A stretch of 64,000 nucleotides of DNA from Albula goreensis. Lineage: Eukaryota; Chordata; Actinopteri; Albuliformes; Albulidae. This document shows positions 38,120 to 53,341 of the stretch, one piece after another (position 1 is the first letter of the stretch; every line of letters starts with the position of its first letter). Under the pieces are notes generated by a model. It worked only from the letters and a program-made list of their open reading frames with translations. It was not told the origin of the DNA and searched no databases. The position numbers and the translations under genes are program-made. Location of the stretch: NCBI GenBank assembly GCA_022829145.1, contig CM040764.1:992001-1056000 (forward strand), in the 5' to 3' direction.

Positions 38120-39720
38120 ATATCATACCATAGCGTGCACACTAGTAACTTCAATATCTGCAGCTACATTTCAGGCTATCATTGTTTTACATTGAGATCT
38201 GTGATATCTTGCTGTTGTTCTCTCAAGTAGCACAATATCATAGAAATAACCCAGCAACACAGCATCATAAGCATTCAGCGGTTCCATCCAGCCCTTCAAA
38301 ATGGTCTTTTTAGCCAAGATGAGAACGCAAACATGATCATCCTTAATTTCTTACTTAGATTTCATTTTGAATCATCTGCCAGAAGAAGTGTGAAGTTTAC
38401 CTTAACATGATGTACTAATCAATGGATGCATAGGTAAGATGGTTTACATATTAATACCTGCAGCATGAATAGCTGAACGAAGCCTCAAATAAAAGAAAAA
38501 GGATACGCTTGGTAGCTATTTGTCTCAGAAAAGAGAGGAAACAAGTCGTTAAAAACATTCTTCAAAACGTGAATGTTGTAAGACTACCATGTAGTGCACA
38601 CAAAGGGACGTGAGCCAGTGAGAAAAGCGGCATTCTTCCAGATAGGAGACAATGCAGTAAGCTGCATGAAGTTGCATGCGTGAAGCTAGTGAATTCATAC
38701 TTACAGACTTTATCCCATATTTGCAAAGTGTTATTGATAATACTGCCCATGCGAAGAGGCACAACCTTCTGCTTGTGCCCTGAAAATGGCAGGTATTGCA
38801 GACTATGGTGTTGATGAAGCCATACAATTTAAAGCTTTTAGTTGAAAAGCCCAATAATAGAGCTGAAGATTTGATAAGGCCAAGCCCCCAATGTAAGCAC
38901 TGTAGCCAATTTTATCCTAGCTAGCTTACCATTCCAAATGATTCTGGAGCACAAAGAGTTTATCTGGTTAATGAAATGAAGAGGGAGAGCAAGAGGCAGC
39001 ACAGAATGGTATTAACATGTCTTTCACAAATGGTTGGAGTGTTCCATGAAGTCTAGCATGAGAAGGACACCAGTACTGTTCCTGGAACATAGATACATAC
39101 GATCGAATTAGAGCACTTCCTTTTACCTTTGATTGGTGGCCTCGGCCTGAAGTCAATAGGATCCTTAAATAATACAATTTTTGAAGGCAGTGATGAAGTT
39201 TGTGCTCGGGAAACAGAGCAAACATTGAAAACGATATGAATCTTAAAGTATAAGTGTTATTTGTATCCATAATCTCAATGTCTCTGCCATTAAAGGCAGA
39301 GACAACCAGTGGAACAGTGATTTAGCAAGAAAAGCCACTGTATCATGTAGTCTGACCACTCGATGTTCGCCTTTGGCTATGATCCTCCAGCTCTGCTATT
39401 TTGGCCTCTACCTGGTCAACTCTTGCACGGCACAGTGATGCTATCTTAGCATTCTTTTCCACGTTGTTTTCCATCGCCGACACAGTCGTTTTCATACCTT
39501 TCAATTCGCTTTTTAGACCAGCCAGCTTCTTCTGTATGGAACTCAACTTATCCTCCAGGTGGCTGAATTGGGGCTCGCAAAACTTGTGTTGTTTCTCTGT
39601 CCAAGATTCCAGAAATGAAGAAGAATTCCAGAAAGGTCTGAGTGACCAAGTTTTCCCCCCTTCTTGGAAGAGGTCTCAGAAAAAATTAAGGACCTATTTC
39701 TGTGGCTCTGAGACATCCTT
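38120..39720 (-). pseudogene. L1-like LINE remnant (ORF1 start plus ORF2 end)
   Basis: On the minus strand, an ORF1-like start at 39,716 (MSQSHRNRSLIFSETSSKKG) is followed, after a frameshift, by a coiled coil at 39,546-39,343 with LKSELKGMKTTVSAMENNVE and AKIAELEDHS, typical of L1 ORF1 proteins. Downstream at about 38,940-38,550 a decayed ORF2 C-terminal region appears, with GGLALSNLQLYYWAFQLKAL in broken frames. The endonuclease and reverse transcriptase between them are missing, so the copy is internally deleted and inactive. Confidence 0.65.
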
Positions 39721-39849
39721 AGGCAATACCAAACCGTTAACTACAGTACAGTTGAGTTATGAATGCATTGTAAACATGTACATTCATTGAAATACTAAGC
39801 GGAGGAACAGAGCAAAGGCTCACACCGCCATTTTCCAGCAGGTCACATG

Positions 39850-40870
39850 ACCTAAACACAAACCAAAACTTGTGCTGGTCCATTTAGACATCAGCACATG
39901 TATTTTTGGGAAGCCAATGTCATAGTTAAAATGTGTGTTTATTTCCAATTATTTATAATGGAACCGTTTCCTGCAAAATTGAAGCTTGGTTTCTCACAAA
40001 CAATGTACTGTTATTGGTTGTTTACAATCTTTATAACGTTACCACACCCCATAACATTATTGATCAGTTTCTCTAGTACAGACATAAACTGCAATCAGGA
40101 ATTTCATCTACATCAACTACATCCTCTCACATTTAACAATACATATATGTTAATTGATCTGAACATTATTTATTTATTTATTATTTATTATTTAAATGAG
40201 AACAACATGCAAAATTCATTATAAAGTGCTATGTCAGTTGGGTTTGTCAATATATGTACAACAGGCATGTTTTCCATGCTGTTGTGCAAAATAGTTGGAA
40301 ATGAATTGGAATTTAGGATAAGGCCTAAATTCATGACACAACATTCTTTTTTTAATTATTTTTTTATTTTTTGGAGGACAGGACAAACGGGAGTGATTCT
40401 GCCTTGTTTATGGAGACATACTGGAGGCAAGAAATCTATAGAGCTAGTAGTTAAAGTGAAATGCCCCTTTCAGCATTTCACTTTGTCACTAATTTGTCTT
40501 ATTACAATCCTGAGAATAAAATCAACATTGTTTTGTTGGTGTGAATTTCAAACTCACTTTCAAGTAATGTGAGATTCCACTAATCAAAAACAGCCATGCC
40601 TGTTTACTGGTATCATCCTCAAGATTCCCTCCATCTTCTTTCAGTTTATCTGCATTATTTCCAGAGTTTCATTTCACTTGGGAAGCAGCATGGAGAGAGT
40701 TGCTTGCTATAAAAATGTCTATTATGTTGTGGGGATTGGAAGATTGAGCATGATGGACAAATTGGACCATAAGCTTCTTTGCGGACAGCTCAGTGTTTCC
40801 CATCTGCAAATCCTGCACAATGAGGGTCAGTGATGTGTTCTCTGTCCAGGAATCCTATTATCCTTCTGCC
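39850..40870. other. AT-rich non-coding stretch
   Basis: Short ORFs only (up to about 113 codons) and no recognisable domains. Confidence 0.4.
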
Positions 40871-40879
40871 GCCCTGCAT

Positions 40880-41555
40880 CTCCACATCTGCCATCTCACA
40901 CTCACACTGCTACTCCTCTCTGCAATCCGCCATCTCACACTCACACTCACAACGCTACTCCTCTCTGCAATCCGCCATCTCACACTCACACCGCTACTCC
41001 TCTCTGCAATCCGCCATCTCACGCTCACACCGCTACTCCTCTCTGCAATCCGCCATCTCACACTCACACTCACACCGCTACTCCTCTCTGCAATCTGCCA
41101 TCTCACACTCACACCGCTACTCCTCTCTGCAATCCGCCATCTCACACTCACACCGCTACTCCTCTCTGCAATCCGCCATCTCACACTCACACTCACACCG
41201 CTACTCCTCTCTGCAATCTGCCATCTCACACTCACACCGCTGCTCCTCTCTGCAATCTGCCATCTCACACTCACACCGCTACTCCTCTCTGCAATCTGCC
41301 ATCTCACACTCACACCGCTGCTCCTCTCTGCAATCTGCCATCTCACACTCACACCGCTACCCCTCTCTGCAATCCGCCATCTCACACTCACACCGCTGCT
41401 CCTCTCTGCAATCCGCCATCTCACACTCACACCGCTACTCCTCTCTGCAATCCGCCATCTCACACTCACACCGCTGCTCCTCTCTGCAATCCGCCATCTC
41501 ACACTCACACCGCTACCCCTCTCCTCCATCCTCCATTTCACACTCACACCGTTAC
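40880..41555. repeat. 39-bp minisatellite open in three frames
   Basis: About 16 units of 39 bp with 'catctcacactcacaccgct' and 'actcctctctgcaatccgc'; some have an extra 6-bp 'cactca'. Because 39 and 6 are multiples of 3, frames stay open on both strands (for example a 13-residue repeat LTLTPLLLSAIRH on plus, and SGVSVRWRIAERS on minus). No gene signal surrounds the ORFs, so I treat them as artefacts of periodicity. Confidence 0.9.
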
Positions 41556-41900
41556 TCCAGTGAGCAAACCGATGATGTGTAACACATTTGTTTTGGGCTA
41601 CAGAGAGAGGTCACTCCTACAGAGGCGCAGTCTTCATTTCGTGTACCATTTTAGAAATTGCCAGAAATACGCAGCTCTTCCAGATCCTTCCTTCACCCTG
41701 TCTTCCACTTGCTGTCTTTACCTCTCTCCCACGCCCTGTCCGTTGGTCATGTGTTCCCCCACTTATCCTCGTACCCATCCTCCCAAAGGAGAAAGAACTT
41801 GTAAATGTTGAGAAAATGAACATTTCTTTGTCTGCACTTCTCCCTCCAGCCTCTTGGGGGTGCTGTTTTAACAGGCAAACACTGCCCCGCATGTGCTTGA

Positions 41901-43512
<1,612 letters not shown>

Positions 43513-44750
43513 CCCAGGGTCCGAGGGAGGAAAGCTGGGGAGAGAAAGACCCCCCCCACCCCCATCCCCGTTACAGATTATACATGCAACTGCAGAGCTC
43601 ACAACAACACAGTAGTTTCACTTGAAGGTTTACCACTGGAGAAAAATATTTTTTTTTAAACTTGAAGCCACACGGAATTCTCAAACAAAGGTTTCTAATT
43701 GACTGTATATCCTCCATTTATCATATTTAGCTCTCATTTGCTTTCAATGACTTTTCATAATCATAAAGGGTTTTGTAAAGGCACTGTTTTCCCATGTATA
43801 TCAATGGAAGATCCAGTCTCAATACAGCATCTTATCACTGGCTTTCCCAAACCGTTCACTCCACATTTTACTCCATAAAAACCTCTGTACATAACACTAA
43901 AACATCAAACAGTAAAGAAAAAGCATACACTATTTTTCCCTGAAGAATATCAGATAGTAATAATCAGGTACAAAATTCTAGTACCTATAAAGAACTTAAT
44001 AAAAAATTTCGTTGTATACACCGATTAATGTAAATATGACTAGATCAGCTAAATGTGAGCTGTCTTATCAGTCACTAACCTGTTGTGCGGTAGCGCAGAT
44101 TAAAAGGGAAAGCAGCTGATGCTGCCCGCTGTTTACGTGATCCTCCCTCCCCCATGTTTCGATTTAACCAATTAAATCTAAACAATAATGTAAGCATGAG
44201 TCACCGTTATGTCACATGCCTGATTCTTCAGTGACAGTCCACAAAGACGTGTTTGTGTAAACTAAAGAATACCAACGTTGTGCACTAAGAATGTGTTGTT
44301 ATAACGTGTGTTTCAGGTGAATGTATAATCATGCTTGTAACTGAGATGGTGACCACAACGGTCAAACACTCACTGCAATAAAGAGATAACAGGTAACAGT
44401 CTGGATGTCCCGAATGTGATTAAATTCCTTTATCCCGGTCCGTGAGTCATGTCTGGACATGAGGCGGAGATAGAGGAGATGTGACGAAAGGACAGATTCC
44501 CTGATATGAGGTCTAAGGACAGTAAGAAGGATTATGAGTCGGCGTTTACATGATCTGCTGTGGTATGTTCTAAACCACAGGAGCAGCTGGGACCCAAATG
44601 TAATGCCGCCATAGTCCTCTAGTGTGTTCTGTGCTGTGATATATTCTATTAATCCAACACATCATTTTCAAAACTTTAATCAGTTTATCATTGTTTATCA
44701 TTGTCATTCCACAAGTGAAGGAATATTGGAATGAGAAGATCCTGGTTCAG
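43513..44750. other. 3' UTR candidate and non-coding DNA
   Basis: AT-rich with no further gene. The aataaa at 44,377-44,382 is a reasonable end for paralogue 1. Confidence 0.4.
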
Positions 44751-44754
44751 CACT

Positions 44755-44945
44755 AATGAAAAGACCAGGAACGCAGACATAATGTACAGACAGATTGACA
44801 CAGACAGACTAATACTGAAACAAACAGACAGGGTACAGAGATGGACAGACCAGGAACAGACATAATGTACAGACAGATCGACACAGACAGACTAATACTG
44901 AAACAAACAGACAGGGTACAGAGATGGACAGACCAGGAACACAGA
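44755..44945. repeat. Tandem duplication of about 85 bp
   Basis: Two near-identical copies of a segment containing 'cataatgtacagacagat', 'cacagacagactaatactga' and 'gggtacagagatggacagac'. Confidence 0.85.
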
Positions 44946-44949
44946 CCGA

Positions 44950-45060
44950 CAAACTTCAAAGTCCATGTCAAAACCAAACTCTCCACCCAAAATCATCTAA
45001 GCTCACATCTTCAGACATCACACAGAAGCCATAAAACCAGTACACTTTGGTAAGATACAA
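44950..45060. mobile_element. Fragment homologous to 36,528-36,650
   Basis: Shares 'aaaaccaaac', 'cagacatcacaca-aagcca' and neighbouring bases, in the same order, with DNA flanking the IS630/Tc1-type remnant at 36.5 kb. It is most simply another piece of that element family. Confidence 0.45.
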
Positions 45061-45699
45061 ATTAAAACTCTTCAATTAAAAACCTTTTACTGCAAAGAAT
45101 CAGGAATTAGAAATTAGGAATATGCTTTTTCAGAACCTCTTATCATTTTGAAATTTGAAATATTTTGCTACTGCAGTCAACATAAATAATGGAAGTGTGC
45201 AGGTAAGAGAACATCATGTCAAATTTTAAGAGTTTATTTACTGGAATTATTACACTGATGTAGGGTCCAAAGGTAAATGAAAAAAAATACAAGTCAAACA
45301 GCACAGTAACAAATAATTGACTATCCAATATAAGAAATAAAACAAACAATTGGTACATAGAGTGGAGGGGATCTTAAGTACTATGTATCAATATCCTGTT
45401 TCTGACTGGGCCAGGCCCCAGAATCCACTACTGCATCATCAACAAAGATGAGTTTGTTTAGGAGTGCCTCTGGTATCAATATCACACATTCTCTATAAAA
45501 AAGGTGAAACACAGTACAGTAAATGACCACTCAAATACATTGCTACAGCACACACAAGCTATCAAGTGCCTCTTCCATAGTCTGCACGACAGTATATAGT
45601 GTACTCAAAAATACTTGATTTACTACAGTATGAAAAATTGTTGTTGCACATATTCCAATTGCTGGTCTTCGACTCTACTGGAGTTCTATTTGAAAGTAA

Positions 45700-46340
45700 C
45701 ATGATATGCTTGTTCTGAACCCATGGCTGGGTGCAATATATGGAGGTCCTCCTGGTGGTGCACTGGCTGGCACATGGATTGTCTTATACCGTTGTCTGTA
45801 CTGGAACAGGAACCGTGCAAGCTTAGTTGCTAGGGAGGGCCTTGACATTTTTTCAGCCTCTTTCTGAGTCGCCATGGCTGTTTCTGCCGAGCCGGCAGAG
45901 GCAGGTTGGTAGAGTGTGCACATGCCGGATTTGGTTTCTCTGTGTGAGCTTCAAGAACCCTTCCGGACCTACTGATAAAGGTATCTGTAACTGTTGTGTC
46001 TGGTCAGCCATGTGTTGCAAATATGCACCTCAGAGTCTCTGTAGTGTTGGGAGCTGTGATGTTTGGCATGAGCTTCTAGCTACTTACTGTGTGAGTCGAC
46101 CAGCATCAGGGACATGTAACCCATAAATGGTCCAGCAAAATCCAAATGCAGCCTGGACCAGGGAGGACTTGGCCACACCCATGGGAGGAACATGTGCCGG
46201 CATTCTCTGGTTTCACTGACACTGCGTACATGCCTTAACCTCTTCTTCGATAGCTCTGTCCCACCCAGGCCACCAGACCAAAGACCTGGTGAGACTTTTG
46301 CAGTCCGTTCATGACTTGTGCGCACGCTGAGGGTGGAGCT
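45700..46340 (-). pseudogene. Ty3/gypsy integrase remnant
   Basis: On the minus strand, about 46,300-46,080 reads (across frames) EEEVKACTQCQ, then PPWSRLHLDFAGPFMGYMS and LMLVDSHSK. This corresponds to the end of the zinc-binding region and the start of the integrase catalytic core of gypsy-type pol proteins. Further downstream, 45,850-45,720 gives KLARFLFQYRQ, resembling a later integrase segment. Stops, frameshifts and a large deletion separate the pieces. No LTRs were found around it. Confidence 0.6.
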
Positions 46341-47108
46341 TTTGGAAACATATTGGCCAGTACTGCTGCTGTTGATGTATATAACAATGTATGTAGGAAA
46401 TATGTCCATAATGTAGTGGTTGTAAGTTTTTTTTCCATGAGTGTTTATGTAGATATTGTGATACCCATAGCAGCAGACTAAGATATGTTGTGTGTTCCTT
46501 TTTTTGTATGGACTGTGCATAAAGGCCTTGGAGCTTGCTTTCTTGGACTGTTTCCTATATTCTACATATTTTAGCCCACTTTTACCCCGATACCACCAAA
46601 CCTAATGAGCTGAGCACTCAATCCCCTCATACCCTGTTAACATGTGGAATAAGCATGGGCAGGGAATGCATGGGGTTGCTCAGCAAATTATGACCAATGG
46701 GCTTTTAGCATTTACAACACAAACAGTGTCATTAACTGTAACCATGCTACATGGTATCGATTTTACAGAGATTTGTAAGAATGACAGTAAGTGTGACAGA
46801 AATTTGGTAGAGCCTTAAGGCTGTGGCTCCTGCAGAAGAGATAATGGGAGCTCAGGATAATGACCTTGACCCATCTGTCGGTTCCTAGAGTCTAAGCCGG
46901 TTTCCCCTCCTCTGGGCCGGCAGACCTTCGCTAAGCGCGCAGGCAAAACGCTCCGACACTGAGAGGGACTGGGCCGAAGTAACATGGACATAAATGCTGA
47001 ATGTAAATACTCTTCTGTTCAACCTGTGGAACGGGGGCAGGTGAACATAGATACTCCTAACTTCATCCTGTGGAGCACGTTCACGGCATGATCGGAGGTG
47101 GAGGCTGA

Positions 47109-48311
<1,203 letters not shown>

Positions 48312-48659
48312 ACCCTGCACAGCACTCAGCAGGACCAGCCAAAGGGACTAAAATTAAGAAAATGAACACACATACTGACAACAACAGCCGCCATTTACCT
48401 AAAGTCTATACAGTACTGCCGCAAGGCTCTCTGCTACACAACTACATAACATGGAAAGCTGTTCTAAGTATTACAAATGAAATGGAATGAAATACATTAT
48501 GAATACAAAATGTCTAGCCACTTTTCAAGTAAAATTGGGCAATTTTTAGAAATTAAATGGAAAATATAGAAATACTTGGTCTTGGGTGGTATAAGTTTTA
48601 GCCCTTGGACAACCAGGCATTAGCTAAAAGAGTCACATGACTGAAGGCCACATTATTAG

Positions 48660-48865
48660 GTATTCTTCGCTATCACCGACTTAAGTGAAATGGCATGCGA
48701 GAGCAAGAGGAATAGCTGGGACCCGCAAGGTTGGTGGTTTAAGCCCCAGTCCAGTCCAAGAACAACCCCAACGCCACATCCCTCCCAACGGGATTGGCCC
48801 TTGATTAGCCCGATCAACTGTAAGTCACTTTGGATAAAGTGTCGGCTAAATGACTAATGTAATCA
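48660..48865 (+). mobile_element. tRNA-derived SINE
   Basis: Contains a B-box-like 'ggttggtggtttaagcccc', followed by a body and the 3' segment 'gtaagtcactttggataaag', 'tgtcggctaaatgactaatg'. This tail is the inverted relative of the hairpin repeats at 12,541 and 52,001. A tRNA-like promoter followed by this tail fits a fish SINE; exact ends were not defined. Confidence 0.6.
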
Positions 48866-49139
48866 CCAAATGAAAAGGTGTGTGTGTATCTCAGATGTGC
48901 TTTTCTACAGAGCTCATAAATTTAATTCAAAATTTTTGTTTCAAAATACTGCTTTTATCAATAGTTTATTTTTAACTTGTCCAAAATACACACATGCTAT
49001 CAATGTTTGCTTTGTATTTTGATAAAACCTGGTTAACTGGGTAATCAGATTAAATGAATGATTTTAAAGGACACTTCACAGACCTTGTTTGTGATACAGC
49101 ATTTCCTATGTAAATTGAACACTGCTTTCCAGCAGATCT

Positions 49140-49820
49140 TATCAACTCCAGTGTACTTTTGCAGAAGGTATCCAGTTCATTACATCACAGTCTAATATTG
49201 TGATTACTGCATTTTTTTTTAAAATCTCTAAGACATAAAGTGGTAGTCGTGTTGCAAGTTCCATTGTTTGCAAAGAAATCACAAACCCTGCAACAGTTGT
49301 ATAAGTCCTGCAGGTATACAGTGTCTGAATAACTTTTTTGTAATAACCACCAAACCAAAAAAAACAAATTCCGTGTTTTAAACATAAATTCATGTTCCAC
49401 CATATCAAATGCTTTGTAAAAATCTACAAATAAAATAAAACTATTTGTTATAATCTACCAAATCTAGAATCAAAAGAAGGTTCTTACAGATGTTATCTCC
49501 CTCTCATGGTACTGGACAGTCATCTTTAATATCTTAAAGGCACAATTTCAGTCTCTCTGCAAAGATAACAGCCACCACTTTGGCATCATTATTAATTAAA
49601 GTTATAGGCCTCCAGTTATCTTAACATAAAATATCCTTATTTGGTTTGGGAATTAATGAAATCAATCCTTGAGACATGGAAGGAGGTAGCATTCCTTTTT
49701 TAAGGATTTCTAGAATACACATGTAAATTCAGTTATATCATCTTGGAACATTCAAAAAAAAAACTTGCTGGTTAAACCATCATTCCTGGGAGATTTATTA
49801 TCTTTTAATTTATCGATGCC
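49140..49820 (-). pseudogene. L1-like reverse-transcriptase fragment
   Basis: The minus-strand translation in broken frames gives KSPRNDGLTSKFF near 49,800, PNQIRIFYVKITGGL near 49,640, and KAFDMVEHEFMFKT near 49,400. This is the order of the L1 ORF2 RT segments (KSPG.DG, IPKP.K...NWRPI, FDFxKAFDxVEW). Many stops are present. Confidence 0.7.
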
Positions 49821-49829
49821 TTTATTTTA

Positions 49830-50480
49830 CCTATCGATGCAAAAGTATGTGATCCTTTGCTTTCAGTATCTGGTGTGACCCCCCTTTGCAGCAATAACTG
49901 CAACTAAACGTTTCCGGTAACTGTTGATCAGTCAGTCCTGCACACTGGCTTGGAGGAATTTTAGCCCATTCCTCTGTCCAGAACAGCTTCAACTCTGGGA
50001 TGTTGGTGGGTTTCCTCACATTAACTGCTCGCTTCAGGTCCTTCCACAACATTTCGGTTGGATTAAGATCAGGACTTTGACTTGGCCATCCTAAAACATT
50101 AACTTTATTCTTCTTTAACCATTGTTTGGTAGAATGACTTGTGTGTTTAGGGTCGTTGTCTTGCTGTATGGCGCACCCTCTCTTGAGATTCAGTTCATGG
50201 ATAGATGTCCTGACATTTTCCTTTAGAATTCTCTGATAAAATTATATATTCATTGTTCCATCAATGATGGCAAGCCGTCCTGGCCCAGATGCAGCAAAAC
50301 AGGCCCAAACCATGATACTACCACTGCCATGTTTCACAGATGGGATAAGGTTCTTATGCTGGAATGCAGTGTTTTCCTTTCTCCAAACATAACGCTTTTC
50401 TTTTCAACCAAAAAGTTAAATTTTGGTCTCATCCGTCCACAAAACATTCTTCCAATAGCCTTCTGGCTTGTCCACATGAT
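49830..50480 (-). pseudogene. Tc1-like transposase remnant
   Basis: On the minus strand: FCGRMRPKFNFLVEKK at about 50,440; a stretch containing the second catalytic Asp at about 50,150 (QQDNDPKHTSHSTKQW); WPSQSPDLNPTEMLWKDLKR at about 50,080-50,040, which supplies the third catalytic acid; and AAKGGSHQ-like sequence at the end. The D-to-E spacing looks like the Tc1 D34E class. The N-terminal DNA-binding domain is missing and frames are broken. Confidence 0.8.
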
Positions 50481-50864
50481 CTTTAGCAAACTGCAGATAC
50501 ATTTACTGCATGATACTGTTACTAATTCATACATGAAACAGGAACAGTACATCATATATAATAAATTCTAGGAGTATTACCAACAGTAATAATAATAATA
50601 ACTAGATACAGAGTTCCAGAATAAACTCTGTTTGCTTGCCGAAGGCTTTAAGAGTATGTTTAAAACTGTAGACTACCTACTAGAAGTTAATAATAAGACT
50701 GCTATATGATAACATAATAAGACTATTACTTATTATTGTGTTGAAACTTTTAGTAGGTACAGTAAGCACTTAAGTAGTAGCAGCAGGAGTACTAGAAATA
50801 GTCAAAGAACAACAGAACTTTCTGTTCAAAACATGATTATTCATTTAAGATAATATATATATTT

Positions 50865-51410
50865 TTTTTTTTTAAAAAAGCTTTATAGTTTAAAACAAGT
50901 ATAAATCGTACAGCGTAGAAAAATACAAGCAACCTGAGCAACCTGGCCAGTATATTTAAGTTAACAAATTTGTTATGTCTACCATGCTCAATATTACACC
51001 AATATTAAGTCAACGGATGCCGTTTTTTTTTTAAAAAAGCTTTATAGTTTAAAACAAGTATAAATCGTATAGCTTAGAAAAATACAAGTAAAATGGCCAG
51101 TATTGTTCAAGAGACCACATTTGGTATTTCTATTTTAAAAAGTAAATAATATTTAGGACTGTAAATCCTTACTGCTGAAGTAGTTCATACAATTCAGAAA
51201 CTCATACATTAAATCCCTTTATGAGCCGAGCAGCGAACGTTATAATTGTTACTTAGTAACTTCCGCCACATTAGCATGCTCAACATTCCACCAATGTTAA
51301 GTCAATGGAGGCCGCTTTTTAAAGCTTTATAGTTTAAAAAGTATGAATCGTACAGCTAAGAAAAACACAAGCAACCTGACCAGTGTATTCACGCTTGTGG
51401 TAGTTTGGTA
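50865..51410. repeat. Three diverged copies of a segment of about 100 bp
   Basis: 'aaagctttatagtttaaaac', 'aagtataaatcgtacagc' and 'gaaaaatacaagcaacctga' recur at about 50,877, 51,037 and 51,320, preceded in two cases by a long T-run. Spacing is unequal, so this is a duplicated block rather than a simple array. Confidence 0.75.
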
Positions 51411-52337
51411 TGTCTAGCTTAAAAACTGTAGGAGTCTGGAAGAACCAGGAACAAGAATAAAATAAAAGTAAAGTAAAGATTCTATAGAAGGACAGTAGTT
51501 TGCGCCTTCGATGTAACAGTGTTTCCTCTCAGGTGAGAACGTCGCTAACTGCTAGCTCGTTAGATATCAAGTCCTAGACTATAGTAACTTTTGACAACAA
51601 ACCCCGTTTTTTTGCTAGATTACCTCATGTCTTGTTGGGGTATGCTGAGTTAAGTTTAGAAGTTTAAAATATATCTAAAACAACTGCCTTATCCATGGCT
51701 TGCGAGACCATTGGCTTGCAGCTAGCTACCTGTAGCTAGCTATAGTGGGACAAGTTCATGTTAGCTATCGTAGCCATATACTGGAACAACATTAACTACA
51801 CAAAGCAGCTAGAGCTGACCGCATTTTTAGAAAAGCATTTGCTTTTTACATTTTACGGTGGTTTTAAGTTGCCCCTTTTTGCATCGACATTACATGTTGT
51901 TAAATTGTTTTCCTTGTTTTCTTTTCGGCACAATTTGAGGGCGAATCCTTTCATAAGGAGGGCTAGCGGCAGGTAGAAGGAGAAGAGGGACAGGGACGCT
52001 CCATTACATTACATTAAAGGCATGTTAGACACTCTTATCCAGATCAATTTACAAGGCAAAGTGCATATTAATGGTACAAAAAGTGCAAAGGTAACCCTAG
52101 AGAGGGGTAAAGTCCCAAGTGCCAAAGGAGACAGAGGAACCTGTGGTAAGTAATATTTTGTAAACAAAAGTAACCGTGTTTGCTAGCTAGTAGCTAACGG
52201 CTACATTAAAGTTAACGTTAGCGAGCCAGCTAAATTAATAGCATTCACTTCCAGCTAACTGTATTAGATTATAGCTAGTATAGTTCAGGTTAATGGGCAT
52301 ATTAACAGGCTAAAGTATTTGATGTTTTGTTTACAAG
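51411..52337. other. Non-coding stretch with a hairpin repeat
   Basis: No gene recognised. 52,001-52,085 is a diverged copy of the hairpin repeat at 12,541, followed by the same 'aaggcaaagtgcat...atggtac' sequence. Confidence 0.45.
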
Positions 52338-52468
52338 TGTAAGGTGGACCTGAGGAAAAACAAAAGTTGGGCAAATGGATACTGAAGAACCATCTGCTTT
52401 GTCATCAGCTTCATGTGCGAAGTCTGTGCCAAACTGGGAAAAGAAGGCGCCATCTTTGAAAGAAGAGG
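52338..52468 (+). CDS. Orphan first coding exon (31 codons)
   Basis: Acceptor 'tgtttacaag', ATG at 52,375 (context 'gcaaATGG'), donor 'aagagg|gtaagtt'. Encodes MDTEEPSALSSASCAKSVPN and WEKKAPSLKEEG. I recognise no family, and no continuation exon was found on this strand before the LRR gene. It could be a first exon whose gene was lost or is elsewhere, or chance splice-site pairing. Confidence 0.28.
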
Positions 52469-52942
52469 GTAAGTTAGCTATTTTGGTAGCTCTCTGAAGA
52501 GAGGTCTTTATAGTAAAAGTTAGCTAGCTAGTAATGTATTTGTTCAGTTCTCTTATCTCATGCTACAAACAAACAAATAAATAAATAAACACACTGTAGA
52601 GTAGAAGGTTGAACCAAGTTTAGATTTCCACAAGTGCATAAGTTCTGTGGGGTCATTCTTTTTCCCTCTGGGTTGTGAGGATAGAGAGGTTGCACCAGTA
52701 GCAGTACATAGTTATGTTAGGTCTCTTGCAAGTGTTCATGTGTTCATAAGTATATTTCACTTTTGCTGTTTTGTCCAAATGTAGTTACAAAAAGCTCTGC
52801 AATGTTTATAATCATTTGACACTATGGATATTCACTATGGATAGTGTTGCCAGGTTCAACAAAATGGAAAATTTCATTCTGCATGCCAGTGAGGAACACG
52901 AGAAGCAGTAATACAATACAGTGTTTCAATCAGACAAGATAT

Positions 52943-52948
52943 TTTATT
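52943..52948 (-). terminator. Candidate polyadenylation signal of the LRR gene
   Basis: 'tttatt' on plus, i.e. AATAAA on minus, about 390 nt beyond the stop codon at 53,342. Confidence 0.35.
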
Positions 52949-53341
52949 TTTAAATTGCCATTGCTAGTGCAATACAGCAGAAAATTCACAAAAAATGTTA
53001 CCTACCAAAATGTTTCCCATTATTAAATACTGTGGGGTTTCATTTTAGATTGATGAGTGATGGCCATATTTCCTTCAAACATATTTCCTTAGAACACACT
53101 GCTAGAAACTAGAAACTGGTAACTATAAAGGATACCATCCCAAACCAATTTTTGCATCAATAACTCATAATGGTCATTCCCACAGAGCTAGTCTATTACA
53201 GCCTAAAGGACATATATTCATCACTTCAAGTGATAGTGAATCAATTCAAACAACCCACAATGCATATACATTTATGTTGCTCTAGTTCTACATTCAGTAT
53301 ACATAACTAGCTCATATTCTTTTTTTACAGTAATCACACAT

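Noticed and set aside
40793..41582. 250-256-codon plus ORFs and a 229-codon minus ORF
   Set aside because: They come from a 39-bp tandem repeat whose period is a multiple of three; no gene structure around them.
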